Source: JAFEBO01 sp044375915
Lineage (GTDB): Bacteria > Planctomycetota > Phycisphaerae > Phycisphaerales > UBA1924
Length of the DNA stretch: 9,122 nucleotides
NCBI GenBank assembly: GCA_044375915.1
Contig: JBILLU010000133.1
Coordinates: 1 to 9,122 of the forward strand
Direction: 5' to 3'
Shown: piece after piece, positions 1 through 5,990 of the stretch
Numbering within the stretch: position 1 is the stretch's first letter
Layout of the letters: each line of letters begins with the position of its first letter
Translations under genes and position numbers: made by a program
Notes under the pieces: model-generated
Told to the model about the DNA's origin: nothing
What the model saw: only the letters and a program-made list of their open reading frames with translations
Databases searched by the model: none

Positions 1-604
1 GCGGAGCCTCCACACCCTTGCCTTTAAGCTCCATCAGGTCGCCCAGACCGAGGAAATCGTTCACCAGGCGGCCGTAACCGAAGAACGTGCCACGCTCGGT
101 GAGCATCACGTTGTGGCAGTTGGTCTCGGTGAGCTTGCGCACCGGGCCCGACATCTCGCCCGGCGAGAGGAACTGGCCCTTCTTGACGTTCACCGCCCGG
201 ACGTGGGTCGCCGCGGCTCGTCCGGAGGCGACCAGCAGATCGGTCTGGCGGCAGAGGAACGCGGGGATCTGGAGCAAGTCGATGCGGCGTGCCGCCGGCT
301 CGGCCTGCGACGGCTCGTGGATGTCGGTCGTGCAGGGCACGCCCAGTTCCGCGGCGATGGAACCGATCCACTCCACGCCGGTCTCCAAACCCGGTCCACG
401 GGGCGAGGCGATGCTCGAGCGATTCGCCTTGTCGAAGCTCGCCTTGAAGATATAGCTCAGCCCCGCCTCACGGCAGGCGTCGCGCAGCATCCGCCCGATC
501 GACAACCCCATCTCCCGCGACTCGATCACGCACGGCCCGGCGATCACCGCCAGCGGCCTCCCGACCCCGATCTCGATGTTCTTCACGCGACACAGACGGC
601 TCAT
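1..604 (-). CDS. kdsA: 3-deoxy-D-manno-octulosonate 8-phosphate synthase (KDO-8-P synthase), C-terminus cut by window edge
   Basis: This enzyme condenses phosphoenolpyruvate with D-arabinose 5-phosphate to give KDO-8-phosphate, the cytoplasmic entry step to the KDO sugar of lipopolysaccharide. The first 201 codons are present; family members are roughly 265-285 residues, so about a quarter is missing beyond the left edge. Visible family blocks are AGPCVIES (residues 22-29), FKASFDKANRSS (53-64), RGPGLE (69-74), TDIHEPSQ (93-100), QIPAFLCRQTDL (112-123), VNVKKGQFLSP (138-148) and LTERGTFFGY (168-177). Cys25 lies where metal-dependent KdsA enzymes (Aquifex aeolicus type) have their metal-ligand cysteine and the E. 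coli metal-independent enzyme has asparagine; the other metal ligands lie outside the window. The ATG at 602-604 puts the first conserved block at a normal distance from the N-terminus, but no clear Shine-Dalgarno precedes it. It lies 206 bp after recG in the same direction. Confidence 0.95.
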   Translation of the reverse strand, partial: MSRLCRVKNIEIGVGRPLAVIAGPCVIESREMGLSIGRMLRDACREAGLSYIFKASFDKANRSSIASPRGPGLETGVEWIGSIAAELGVPCTTDIHEPSQAEPAARRIDLLQIPAFLCRQTDLLVASGRAAATHVRAVNVKKGQFLSPGEMSGPVRKLTETNCHNVMLTERGTFFGYGRLVNDFLGLGDLMELKGKGVEAP

Positions 605-662
605 GCACGAGGGTAGGAAGTTCCGCCCCCGCCACGCGACAGCCCCCACCCGGCAGCGTCGC

Positions 663-698
663 AAGGCCCCACGTCCCGCGCATGGGGCTTGGGGCCTT
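663..698. repeat. Inverted repeat, 9-bp perfect arms
   Basis: The arms aaggcccca (663-671) and tggggcctt (690-698) are exact reverse complements around an 18-nt centre. In the kdsA-recG direction the hairpin would lie in the leader of kdsA, about 60 nt before its start codon. No T-tract is attached. It may be a fragment of a dispersed element or an RNA structure; the sequence does not say which. Confidence 0.6.
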
Positions 699-726
699 GA
701 AGGCAATGAGGGGTTGAAGGCGGTGA

Positions 727-775
727 GGGCTGAGGTCGGAGTGCGGGCATCGGGAATGCACTCGGACCTCAGCCC
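727..775. repeat. Inverted repeat, 18-bp arms with one mismatch
   Basis: The left arm 727-744 (gggctgaggtcggagtgc) and right arm 758-775 (gcactcggacctcagccc) pair at 17 of 18 positions around a 13-nt loop. Outside this core the flanks stay loosely complementary: the left flank carries GAGGGGT-type motifs and the right flank their C-rich complement up to the recG stop. The whole region from about 700 to 818 may therefore be one imperfect inverted element. It could stabilise or end the recG transcript as RNA, but no T-tract is present. Confidence 0.75.
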
Positions 776-810
776 TTATCCCTCGCCCCTTACCCCTCGC
801 CTCTTGCTCC

Positions 811-2955
811 TCACCCCACCACCACCAGACCCAGCGTCGTACCGAACGCCTTCATCATCCGACGGTGCAGGAGCTGCTCCTCTGGCTGGTCCAGCCGCGG
901 CGAGCGCAGCACCCATTCCATCGCGTCACGGCGGGCCAGGTCCAAGAGCGTGCGATCGCGGAACAGGTCCGCCACTTTCAGCGGCGTGCGCCCGCTCTGG
1001 GCGGCTTTGAAGAAGTCGCCCGAGCCCCGCAATTCCCAATCGCCCTCGGCGAGGCGGAAGCCGTCGGTCGTGTCCACCAGCAGTTGCAGGCGTCGCTGCG
1101 CGTCGGTCGCCTCCGCCGCCTTGCTCGCGGCGAGGTCGGACACCAGCACGCAGACGCCCGACTTCTTCCCGCGGCCCACGCGGCCACGGAGCTGGTGCAA
1201 CTGGGCCAAGCCGAAGCGTTCTGCCTGCTCGATCACGATGATCGTCGCGTTGGGCACATCGACGCCGACCTCGACGATCGTGGTGGCGACGAGGCACTGG
1301 ATCGTGCCGCTGCGGAACTGCTCCATCGTCCGCTGCCGCTCGTCGTGGTTCATGCGCCCGTGCAGTGGCGCGATCGACACACCGGCAAGCGGCCCGGAGG
1401 AGAGTTCACGCACCAGCTCGCGCACCGACTTGATCTCGGGAGTCGTGCCCTTCGCCTCGGACGTCGCATCTCCCATATCCGACATCGCCTCGGACGCGCT
1501 CCCGTCGATCGCCGGAACGACGACAAACGCCTGCTCGCCCTTCTCGAGGCGTTGGCGCACGAAGTCGTACACCTCACCCCGCAGATCGGTGGTGACCGCA
1601 CGCGTCTTGGTGGGCTTGCGCCCCGGGGGCAGGCCGCGGATCACGCTGACGTCGAGATCGCCAAAGACCGTCAACGCCAGCGTCCGCGGGATCGGCGTCG
1701 CGGTCATCACCAAGACATGCGGCGTGCTCTTCTCGTCGCTCGCCTTCTCCCGCAAAGTCGCCCGCTGGTGCACGCCGAAGCGGTGCTGCTCGTCGATCAC
1801 CGCGAGCGCGAGACTCTTGAACTTCACTTGCTCGGCCAGCAGCGCGTGCGTGCCGAGGATCAGATCGACCTTGCCCGCGGCAATGTCGGCGAGCAGTTGT
1901 TCGTTCTGCGTCGAGCCCGTGAGCAGCGCGATCCGCACCCGCGAGCCCTTCAGAATCCCCTCGATCGAGTCCAAGTGCTGCTCGGCCAGCAGTTCTGTCG
2001 GTGCCATGAGCGCCGCCTGATGCCCGGCTCCGACCGCGAGCAGCATGGCGTAGAGCGCGACCGCCGTCTTGCCCGAGCCGACGTCGCCCTGAATGAGCCG
2101 GTTCGAGGGCGTGGCGGTCGCCAGGTCCTGCGTGATCTCCGCGATCGCTTCGTTCTGCGAGGCCGTCAGCTCGAACGGAAACCGCTCGCGGATGCGCCGG
2201 TCGATCTCGGGCGTGGCGCCGAGGGCCGGGGCTTTCAGCTCCAGCCGCAGACGCGAGCGTTTGAGGTGCACCGCGATCTGGAGCATGAGCAATTCGTCGT
2301 ACGCCAGCCGCCGCAGCGCGTGCTCGGCGTCGCCCTCGTTCTGCGGGCGATGGATCAACCGATACGCGTCGGCGAGCGTCGGCATCTCGCGGGCTACGCG
2401 CAGCGGCTCGGGTAGGTGCTCCTCGACCAACGGCAGCGCGAGATCGAGCACCTTGTCGATCGCCTTCTCGATCACGAGCGACTTCACCCGCTCGCTCGCC
2501 GGGTACACCGGCCGGATGCGGGCCTTGGTGCTGGGCGGGTCGGCGTCCTCGGCGAGCACGTCGAACTTCGGGTTGGACATCTGCACGCCCGGACCGAAAC
2601 GCTTCACCGGGCCCTGCACCCGCAGGCGCAGACCGGGGCGGACCTTGTCACGCAGATACGTCTGGTTGAACCAGACCAGATCGAGACGTTGCCCTTCGTC
2701 GATGAGCACGGCCTCGAACCGCGGCCGGGGCTTCTTCATCACCACCCGCGTCGCGGTGATCTCGCCGCGGGCGCAGCCAATGCGATCCGGCACCAGCTCC
2801 GCCACTGACGTCTCGGCCTCGATCATTTCGTGGCGCAGCGGCAAGTGCGCGAGCAAGCGGCCGAGGTTCACCAGCCCCAGCTCACGCAGCGACGCCGCCA
2901 CCCGCTCGGTGATCCCGGGGACTTCGGCGATGGGCGTGGAGAGGGAGAGAGGCAT
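811..2955 (-). CDS. recG: ATP-dependent DNA helicase RecG
   Basis: RecG remodels stalled replication forks and drives branch migration of Holliday junctions and D-loops. Using the ATG at 2953-2955 the product has 714 residues (E. coli RecG has 693). The N-terminal wedge/OB region (about 1-260) begins with the usual VPGI-type helix-hairpin segment. The helicase core shows Walker A GDVGSGKT (290-297), the DEQH box in VIDEQHRFG (386-394), TATPIPRTLAL (418-428), TTIVEVGVDVPNA (558-570) and QLHQLRGRVGRG (585-596). The C-terminal TRG-type segment is present (DGFRLAEGDWELRGSGDF), but the usual GTRQSG is KAAQSG here. The frame stays open to another ATG at 3019-3021, adding 22 residues; I prefer 2955 because the extension lacks family similarity and runs into repeat-rich spacer. 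Neither start has a clear ribosome-binding site. The stop codon lies in a GGGGTGAG repeat-like sequence. Confidence 0.96.
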   Translation of the reverse strand: MPLSLSTPIAEVPGITERVAASLRELGLVNLGRLLAHLPLRHEMIEAETSVAELVPDRIGCARGEITATRVVMKKPRPRFEAVLIDEGQRLDLVWFNQTYLRDKVRPGLRLRVQGPVKRFGPGVQMSNPKFDVLAEDADPPSTKARIRPVYPASERVKSLVIEKAIDKVLDLALPLVEEHLPEPLRVAREMPTLADAYRLIHRPQNEGDAEHALRRLAYDELLMLQIAVHLKRSRLRLELKAPALGATPEIDRRIRERFPFELTASQNEAIAEITQDLATATPSNRLIQGDVGSGKTAVALYAMLLAVGAGHQAALMAPTELLAEQHLDSIEGILKGSRVRIALLTGSTQNEQLLADIAAGKVDLILGTHALLAEQVKFKSLALAVIDEQHRFGVHQRATLREKASDEKSTPHVLVMTATPIPRTLALTVFGDLDVSVIRGLPPGRKPTKTRAVTTDLRGEVYDFVRQRLEKGEQAFVVVPAIDGSASEAMSDMGDATSEAKGTTPEIKSVRELVRELSSGPLAGVSIAPLHGRMNHDERQRTMEQFRSGTIQCLVATTIVEVGVDVPNATIIVIEQAERFGLAQLHQLRGRVGRGKKSGVCVLVSDLAASKAAEATDAQRRLQLLVDTTDGFRLAEGDWELRGSGDFFKAAQSGRTPLKVADLFRDRTLLDLARRDAMEWVLRSPRLDQPEEQLLHRRMMKAFGTTLGLVVVG

Positions 2956-3212
2956 CGAAGCGGGAAGGTGTAAGGGCAGGTGTGAGACCAGCAGTCGTGC
3001 TCCGCAGACGGTACCCGGCATCTGAGGTGTGTGCGCACTTCCCGCCCGGAGGGCGCACGACTGTTGCCGGCAGATTCATCTGCCGGACAGAGGCCCATCC
3101 ATTTCTACTTCTCGCCTTTCTGGTTCCCCGCCCCGGAGGGCCGGACGAATCACCCAAGCGCTCGTCCGCTTCTCCTTTCCAACCTCAGCCCTACGACCTC
3201 ACCCCTCACCAC
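2956..3212. other. DUF971-recG spacer made of short repeats
   Basis: About 257 bp without a convincing gene; the last 66 bp before 2955 would become coding if recG started at 3021. It contains a near-direct repeat (3039-3060 and 3124-3148), a tight palindrome between them (3067-3086) and a C-rich stretch (3180-3215) whose minus-strand sequence is GGGGTGAG-like. No clear promoter was recognised, so recG may be read from upstream of the DUF971 gene. Confidence 0.65.
3039..3148. repeat. REP-like composite: two similar copies flanking a palindrome
   Basis: The segment ttcccgcccggagggcgcac (3039-3058, continuing to 3060) recurs with small insertions at 3124-3148, where it reads ttccccgccccggagggccg and then gacga. 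Both copies contain a GCCC-ggag-GGC core able to form a small hairpin. Between them, 3067-3075 (ccggcagat) and 3078-3086 (atctgccgg) form a perfect 9-bp inverted repeat with a 2-nt centre. The arrangement, two related units around a palindrome, resembles bacterial REP/BIME-type intergenic elements. No transposase is present. Confidence 0.6.
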
Positions 3213-3215
3213 TCA
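3180..3215 (-). repeat. G-rich GGTGAG-type repeat overlapping the DUF971-gene stop codon
   Basis: Read on the minus strand, the sequence runs from the stop codon as tgagtggtgaggggtgaggt and continues cgtagggctgaggtt. The end segment TAGGGCTGAGGT is nearly repeated after recG (TAAGGGCTGAGGT, around 766-779 on the minus strand), where similar GAGGGG/GGGATAAG units also directly follow the stop. Most units contain TGA or TAA in shifting frames. This looks like a low-complexity dispersed repeat at gene 3' ends rather than a coding remnant. Confidence 0.5.
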
Positions 3216-3659
3216 CCCCTTCCCACCCACCTCTGGATCGATGCTCCTCAGATACACCCACGAGTAGATTCCCGTGTCGTGCCCGTCGCTGAATGTGATC
3301 TTGATCGCGTAGTTCCCCACCAGCTCCGCCCCCGTCGCCACCAACGCCCCTCCACCAACCCCGCCGCCCGCACCCGACGGCAGCACCGTGAGCGGGTTCT
3401 TTGCCATTTCCTCGCGGAGCTGCTTCATGTCCGCCGAGGGCGACATCCGCCGCAGGTAGAGGATGGAGTAGTACGACGTCGTGCCGTCGGCCCATTGAAC
3501 CGTCAGGCCCTTGTCTTTCTTGAGGTCCAGTTTCGCCGGAGGATCCAGGAATGGCGTCGGCGGCGGCAGTGGATCGCCACCGAACGGGCCAGCGGCGGGG
3601 CCGTTGCCGGGTGCGTCGCGATGTTCTGGGGCGTTGGATCGAGAATCAGGCGCGGCCAT
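3213..3659 (-). CDS. DUF971-family small protein (gamma-butyrobetaine hydroxylase N-terminal-like domain)
   Basis: A 148-residue protein whose C-terminal two thirds match the DUF971 pattern: KLDLKKDKGLTVQWADG (43-59), YSILYLRRMSPSA (64-76) and YAIKITFSDGHDTGIYSWVYLR (117-138). This domain occurs alone in many bacteria and at the N-terminus of gamma-butyrobetaine hydroxylase; stand-alone members are often linked to Fe-S or redox proteins, but the role here is unknown. The cysteine form of the motif (CPCA) is SPSA here, as in many stand-alone members, so zinc binding through those cysteines is unlikely. Residues 1-42 are Pro/Gly-rich and look disordered, and residues 95-110 form a Gly-rich insertion. 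The frame stays open to 3998, but that extension lies under the opposite-strand gene and lacks domain character, so ATG 3657-3659 is chosen. It diverges from the hydrolase-fold gene across 82 bp. Confidence 0.85.
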   Translation of the reverse strand: MAAPDSRSNAPEHRDAPGNGPAAGPFGGDPLPPPTPFLDPPAKLDLKKDKGLTVQWADGTTSYYSILYLRRMSPSADMKQLREEMAKNPLTVLPSGAGGGVGGGALVATGAELVGNYAIKITFSDGHDTGIYSWVYLRSIDPEVGGKG

Positions 3660-3741
3660 TCGATTCGCACGATAGCCCCGAACGTCCCAGCACGCCCGCG
3701 CGCTCCAGCAGTATCCTTTGCCGCCCTCTCCGGAGCCGCCG
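3660..3741. promoter_or_regulatory. Divergent intergenic region, probable promoters for both directions
   Basis: This 82-bp gap separates two genes transcribed away from each other, so it should hold both promoters. On the plus strand TATCCT (3712-3717) resembles a -10 box at a suitable distance from the ATG at 3742, but no good -35 box lies 16-18 nt upstream. No convincing minus-strand box was found. The assignment rests mainly on gene orientation. Confidence 0.4.
3731..3741 (+). promoter_or_regulatory. Ribosome-binding site fixing the start at 3742
   Basis: GGAG at 3732-3735, within ccggag, lies 6 nt before ATG 3742. This favours 3742 over the in-frame TTG at 3718, which would add eight residues ahead of a normal signal peptide. 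Confidence 0.55.
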
Positions 3742-4860
3742 ATGCACGCCCCCCACGCCCCCAACCTCCCCCACGCACGCCACCCCCGCCACGCACTCTT
3801 CGCGTCCCTCGCCTCGCTCGCCGTTGCGCTCTCCGCCGCCGCGCAATCAACTTCGGCACCGGCCACCCCCGCCGCCACCCCACCTGCCAATACCGCGCTC
3901 ACCCCCGCCCCGGCGTGGACCAAGTTCCCGATGCCCAAGCCGGTTCCGATCCAGGTGTCGAGCGTCAAGGGCACCGGCCCGCTGCCGGTCGTCATCATCA
4001 GCGACCTCGGCCCCGAGCCGATCGCCTACGACCCTTTCGCCGAGCGCCACGCCGAGCGCTTCACGACCCACACCCTCGCGATGCCCGGCACCACCAAGGA
4101 CGCCAAGGGTCCGCAGCTCCACCGCGGCGATGTGAACGACCCCGAATGGCTCCTCAACGCCGTCAACGCCGTCGCCGCGTACATCCGCGACAACAAACTC
4201 GACAAGCCCGTCGTTCTCGGTCACGGCATCGGCGGCATGGCCGCGTACATGCTCGCGATCACCGAACCGGACCTCGCTCGCTCCTACATCGTCGTCAACA
4301 TGCTCCCCGCCCGCGGCGTCGGCGGCCCGGGACGCATCCCCTCCCGCGAAGAACGCAACGGCGAGGTCGATCGACTCGAACGGGCCAGCCTGATGGAGCT
4401 CAAGCGAAATGTCTGGCTCAACCAGGTTCGCGATTCGGTGCCGACCCAGTGCCGCGACTTCAAGTTCGCCGACGAGCTCGTGAACCAGTACTCGCGGGTC
4501 AATGTCGTCGCCATCCGCCGCTACCGACTCGAATCACTCTACCTCGATCTCCGCGACGACCTGACCAACGTGAAAACTCCCATGCTCGTGATCGCCACCA
4601 TCCCGGACTGGTTCGAGCGCCTCGACCGCCAGGTGCTCGCGGCCGCCTTCCAGAACGTGGGCTACAACCGCCCCAACGTCACCGTCGAGATCCTCGACAA
4701 CATGCGCGGCTGGGGCATCATCGAAGAACCCGACCGCTTTGACCCGCCGATGCTGAAGTTCCTGGGACTGCCCGTGCCGGAGAAAGCGCCGGAAGCTAAG
4801 CCGGAATCGCCCGCCGAGAAGCCCACCGAGAAGTCCGTCGAGAAGAAGGACACGCCGTGA
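3742..4860 (+). CDS. Exported alpha/beta-hydrolase-fold protein lacking the catalytic serine and histidine
   Basis: A 372-residue protein. Residues 1-35 look like a Sec signal peptide: His/Arg-rich start, hydrophobic stretch ALFASLASLAVAL and an AAA-Q cleavage region, followed by an Ala/Pro/Thr linker to about residue 58. Residues 78-341 follow the alpha/beta-hydrolase order: beta strand LPVVIISDLG (81-90), DPFAERHAERF, nucleophile-elbow strand KPVVLGHGIGG (155-165), PMLVIATIPDW (280-290) and VTVEILDNMRGWGIIEEPDRF (313-333). The elbow, normally GHSxGG, has Gly162 in place of Ser. The oxyanion-hole HG motif is SDLG. The segment that normally carries the catalytic His reads NMRGWG. An Asp (289) remains near the acid position. 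The protein is therefore probably not a serine hydrolase and may bind a ligand or partner. The tail (346-372) is rich in Pro, Glu and Lys. The TGA overlaps the pyrF GTG by 4 bp. Confidence 0.85.
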   Translation: MHAPHAPNLPHARHPRHALFASLASLAVALSAAAQSTSAPATPAATPPANTALTPAPAWTKFPMPKPVPIQVSSVKGTGPLPVVIISDLGPEPIAYDPFAERHAERFTTHTLAMPGTTKDAKGPQLHRGDVNDPEWLLNAVNAVAAYIRDNKLDKPVVLGHGIGGMAAYMLAITEPDLARSYIVVNMLPARGVGGPGRIPSREERNGEVDRLERASLMELKRNVWLNQVRDSVPTQCRDFKFADELVNQYSRVNVVAIRRYRLESLYLDLRDDLTNVKTPMLVIATIPDWFERLDRQVLAAAFQNVGYNRPNVTVEILDNMRGWGIIEEPDRFDPPMLKFLGLPVPEKAPEAKPESPAEKPTEKSVEKKDTP

Positions 4861-5723
4861 CCCTCACCGCTTCCTCCCAGGCCGACGCACTCGTCGCCGC
4901 CATAGCCGCCAAAGGCTCGCCCGTCTGCGTGGGGCTTGACCCCACCCTCGAGCAGATGCCCGCGCCGCTCCGGCGCGACGACGCGTGCGAGTCGATCGAG
5001 CTCTTCACCCGCGGCGTGCTCGACGCCGTCGCGCCCGCCGTGCCCGCTGTCAAGTTCCAATCCGCCTGTTTCGAGCGCTTCGGCTGGCGCGGCGTGCGCG
5101 TGCTCGAAGCCTGCATCAACCAGGCCCGCAGCCTCGGTCTCGTCGTCGTTCTCGACTTCAAGCGCGGCGACATCGGAATCAGCAGCAGCCACTACGCCGC
5201 CGCCGCCGCGAGCGCGGGCGCCCACTTCGTCACCGTCAGCGGCTACCTGGGCCTGAGCGGCGTTGAGCCATTCCTTAGCGCTGGCCTCGGCGCGTTCGTG
5301 CTCGTCCGCACGAGCAACCCCGACAGCAGCGCCGTGCAGAGCGAGAAGCTCGCCACCGGCCCCACCGTCGCCGAGCACATGGGCTCGCTCGTCCAAGCCC
5401 TCGGCACCAAACACCGCGGCAGCACCGGCCTCTCCGCCGTCGGCGCCGTCGTCGGTGCTACCCAATCCCGCGAAGCTGGCGCGCTGCGAGCGATCATGCC
5501 CGATCAGATCTTCCTCATCCCCGGCTACGGCGCTCAGGGCGGCACCGCTGACGACATCCGCATAATGCGTCGTGCCGCGCAGCCTCCGGAAAAGTCCGGC
5601 GTCCTCGTCACGGCCAGCCGCAGCGTCATCTACGCGAAAGCGAGCGAGGGCCAGCACTGGCTCGACGCCGTGGGCGCCGCGGCGAAGTCCCTCGCAGACG
5701 AGATCCGCAACGTCGTCGCGTGA
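4857..5723 (+). CDS. pyrF: Orotidine 5'-phosphate decarboxylase, long (type 2) form
   Basis: PyrF removes CO2 from OMP to form UMP, the last step of de novo pyrimidine synthesis, in the cytoplasm. The 288-residue product has the length of the type 2 subfamily (about 270-290, against about 230-245 for the E. coli form). The signature DFKRGDI is at 100-106, giving Asp100, Lys102 and Asp105 as the catalytic D-x-K-x-x-D. Other blocks are VCVGLDPT (23-30), the AVKFQ strand (64-68), FLIPGYGAQGG (219-229, phosphate-binding region) and GVLVTASRSVIYA (248-260). The start is GTG 4857-4859, overlapping the previous stop as GTGA, which suggests translational coupling to the hydrolase-fold gene. Only the uracil-degradation genes downstream share its substrate class. 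Confidence 0.95.
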   Translation: MTLTASSQADALVAAIAAKGSPVCVGLDPTLEQMPAPLRRDDACESIELFTRGVLDAVAPAVPAVKFQSACFERFGWRGVRVLEACINQARSLGLVVVLDFKRGDIGISSSHYAAAAASAGAHFVTVSGYLGLSGVEPFLSAGLGAFVLVRTSNPDSSAVQSEKLATGPTVAEHMGSLVQALGTKHRGSTGLSAVGAVVGATQSREAGALRAIMPDQIFLIPGYGAQGGTADDIRIMRRAAQPPEKSGVLVTASRSVIYAKASEGQHWLDAVGAAAKSLADEIRNVVA

Positions 5724-5732
5724 CCGGGCGCC

Positions 5733-5817
5733 TCCTCTCCCCGCATGCGGGGAGAGGACGACTCGATGCGACGCATCGAGTCAGGTGAGGGGATTGCGGG
5801 TCGCTCGACGCAGCGAC
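5733..5817. repeat. REP-like cluster of three hairpins
   Basis: Three inverted repeats follow one another. Positions 5733-5758 form a perfect 26-bp palindrome centred on GCATGC, with arms tcctctccccgca and tgcggggagagga. Positions 5760-5770 (gactcgatgcg) and 5772-5782 (cgcatcgagtc) form a perfect 11-bp inverted repeat with a single central base. Positions 5800-5805 (gtcgct) and 5812-5817 (agcgac) form a smaller one. The CTCTCCCC-hairpin-GGGGAGAG layout followed by AGGTGAGGGG resembles dispersed REP-type elements I know from other GC-rich bacteria. It begins 9 nt after the pyrF stop and lacks a T-tract, so it might protect or weakly terminate the transcript rather than act as a canonical terminator. 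Confidence 0.75.
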
Positions 5818-5921
5818 GTCCGGATTCCCAACGCCCCTCCCCGGTCTCGCCAAGCCTCGACCACCCCTCCTCGCTCCGCGGGGCGGGGACGCGCGGACCA
5901 AACCAAACTCGGACAACCCCC

Positions 5922-5950
5922 TTTCCATTTCCCGTGCTTTGTGTTAAGCT
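5922..5950 (+). promoter_or_regulatory. Candidate sigma70-type promoter for preT
   Basis: TTTCCA (5922-5927; four of six matches to TTGACA) is followed after exactly 17 nt by TAAGCT (5945-5950; fits TAnnnT). The surrounding 25 bp are more T-rich than the rest of the spacer. Transcription would begin near 5957, giving a leader of about 34 nt before ATG 5991. The boxes are weak, so this is a suggestion from spacing and composition. Confidence 0.35.
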
Positions 5951-5980
5951 GCGGGTTGCTCGCCGCCCTCCGCGGCAGCG

Positions 5981-5990
5981 TGGAGTGCCC
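5981..5990 (+). promoter_or_regulatory. Ribosome-binding site fixing the preT start
   Basis: GGAG at 5982-5985 lies 5 nt before ATG 5991. This supports 5991 over the upstream in-frame ATG at 5745, whose extension would translate the hairpin cluster and has no protein-like character. Confidence 0.6.

Larger units (their letters stand above)
605..810. other. recG-kdsA spacer, no gene, two hairpin-forming repeats
   Basis: This 206-bp spacer holds no convincing reading frame. It contains a 36-bp inverted repeat (663-698), a longer inverted repeat (727-775) and, next to the recG stop, a strand-asymmetric stretch that is G-rich when read in the transcribed (minus) direction. No run of T follows either hairpin on either strand, so a canonical intrinsic terminator is not supported and read-through from recG into kdsA remains possible. 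No promoter with both recognisable boxes was seen for kdsA. Confidence 0.7.
5724..5990. other. pyrF-preT spacer: hairpin cluster and possible promoter
   Basis: This 267-bp spacer contains no gene, although the preT frame stays open back to an ATG at 5745 inside the first palindrome. The left part (5733-5817) is a cluster of three inverted repeats. The middle (5820-5900) is C/G-rich with no structure I could define beyond short GC runs. The right part carries a candidate promoter (5922-5950) before preT. Confidence 0.65.

Noticed and set aside
865..2415. 516-codon open frame on the plus strand opposite recG
   Set aside because: The minus strand encodes complete RecG motifs. The plus-strand translation is Arg/His/Leu-rich with no domain pattern, as expected for an antisense frame in GC-rich DNA.
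2956..3021. Longer RecG starting at ATG 3019-3021
   Set aside because: The extra 22 residues do not look like the RecG N-terminus and come from repeat-rich spacer. It cannot be excluded, since neither start has a clear ribosome-binding site.
2982..4742. 586-codon plus-strand open frame
   Set aside because: It spans spacer, the DUF971 gene in antisense and the hydrolase-fold gene out of frame. Its product is Arg/Pro-rich low complexity with no domain.
4662..5657. 331-codon minus-strand open frame opposite pyrF
   Set aside because: It is a shadow of pyrF and the end of the hydrolase gene, with Ala/Gly/Glu-rich composition and no domain.
5733..5782. Intrinsic terminator after pyrF
   Set aside because: The hairpins are strong but no T-tract follows on either strand, so they are listed as REP-like repeats.
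5745..5990. N-terminal extension of PreT from ATG 5745
   Set aside because: The ATG lies inside a perfect palindrome and the extension translates repeat sequence. The ATG at 5991 has a Shine-Dalgarno and gives the expected protein length.
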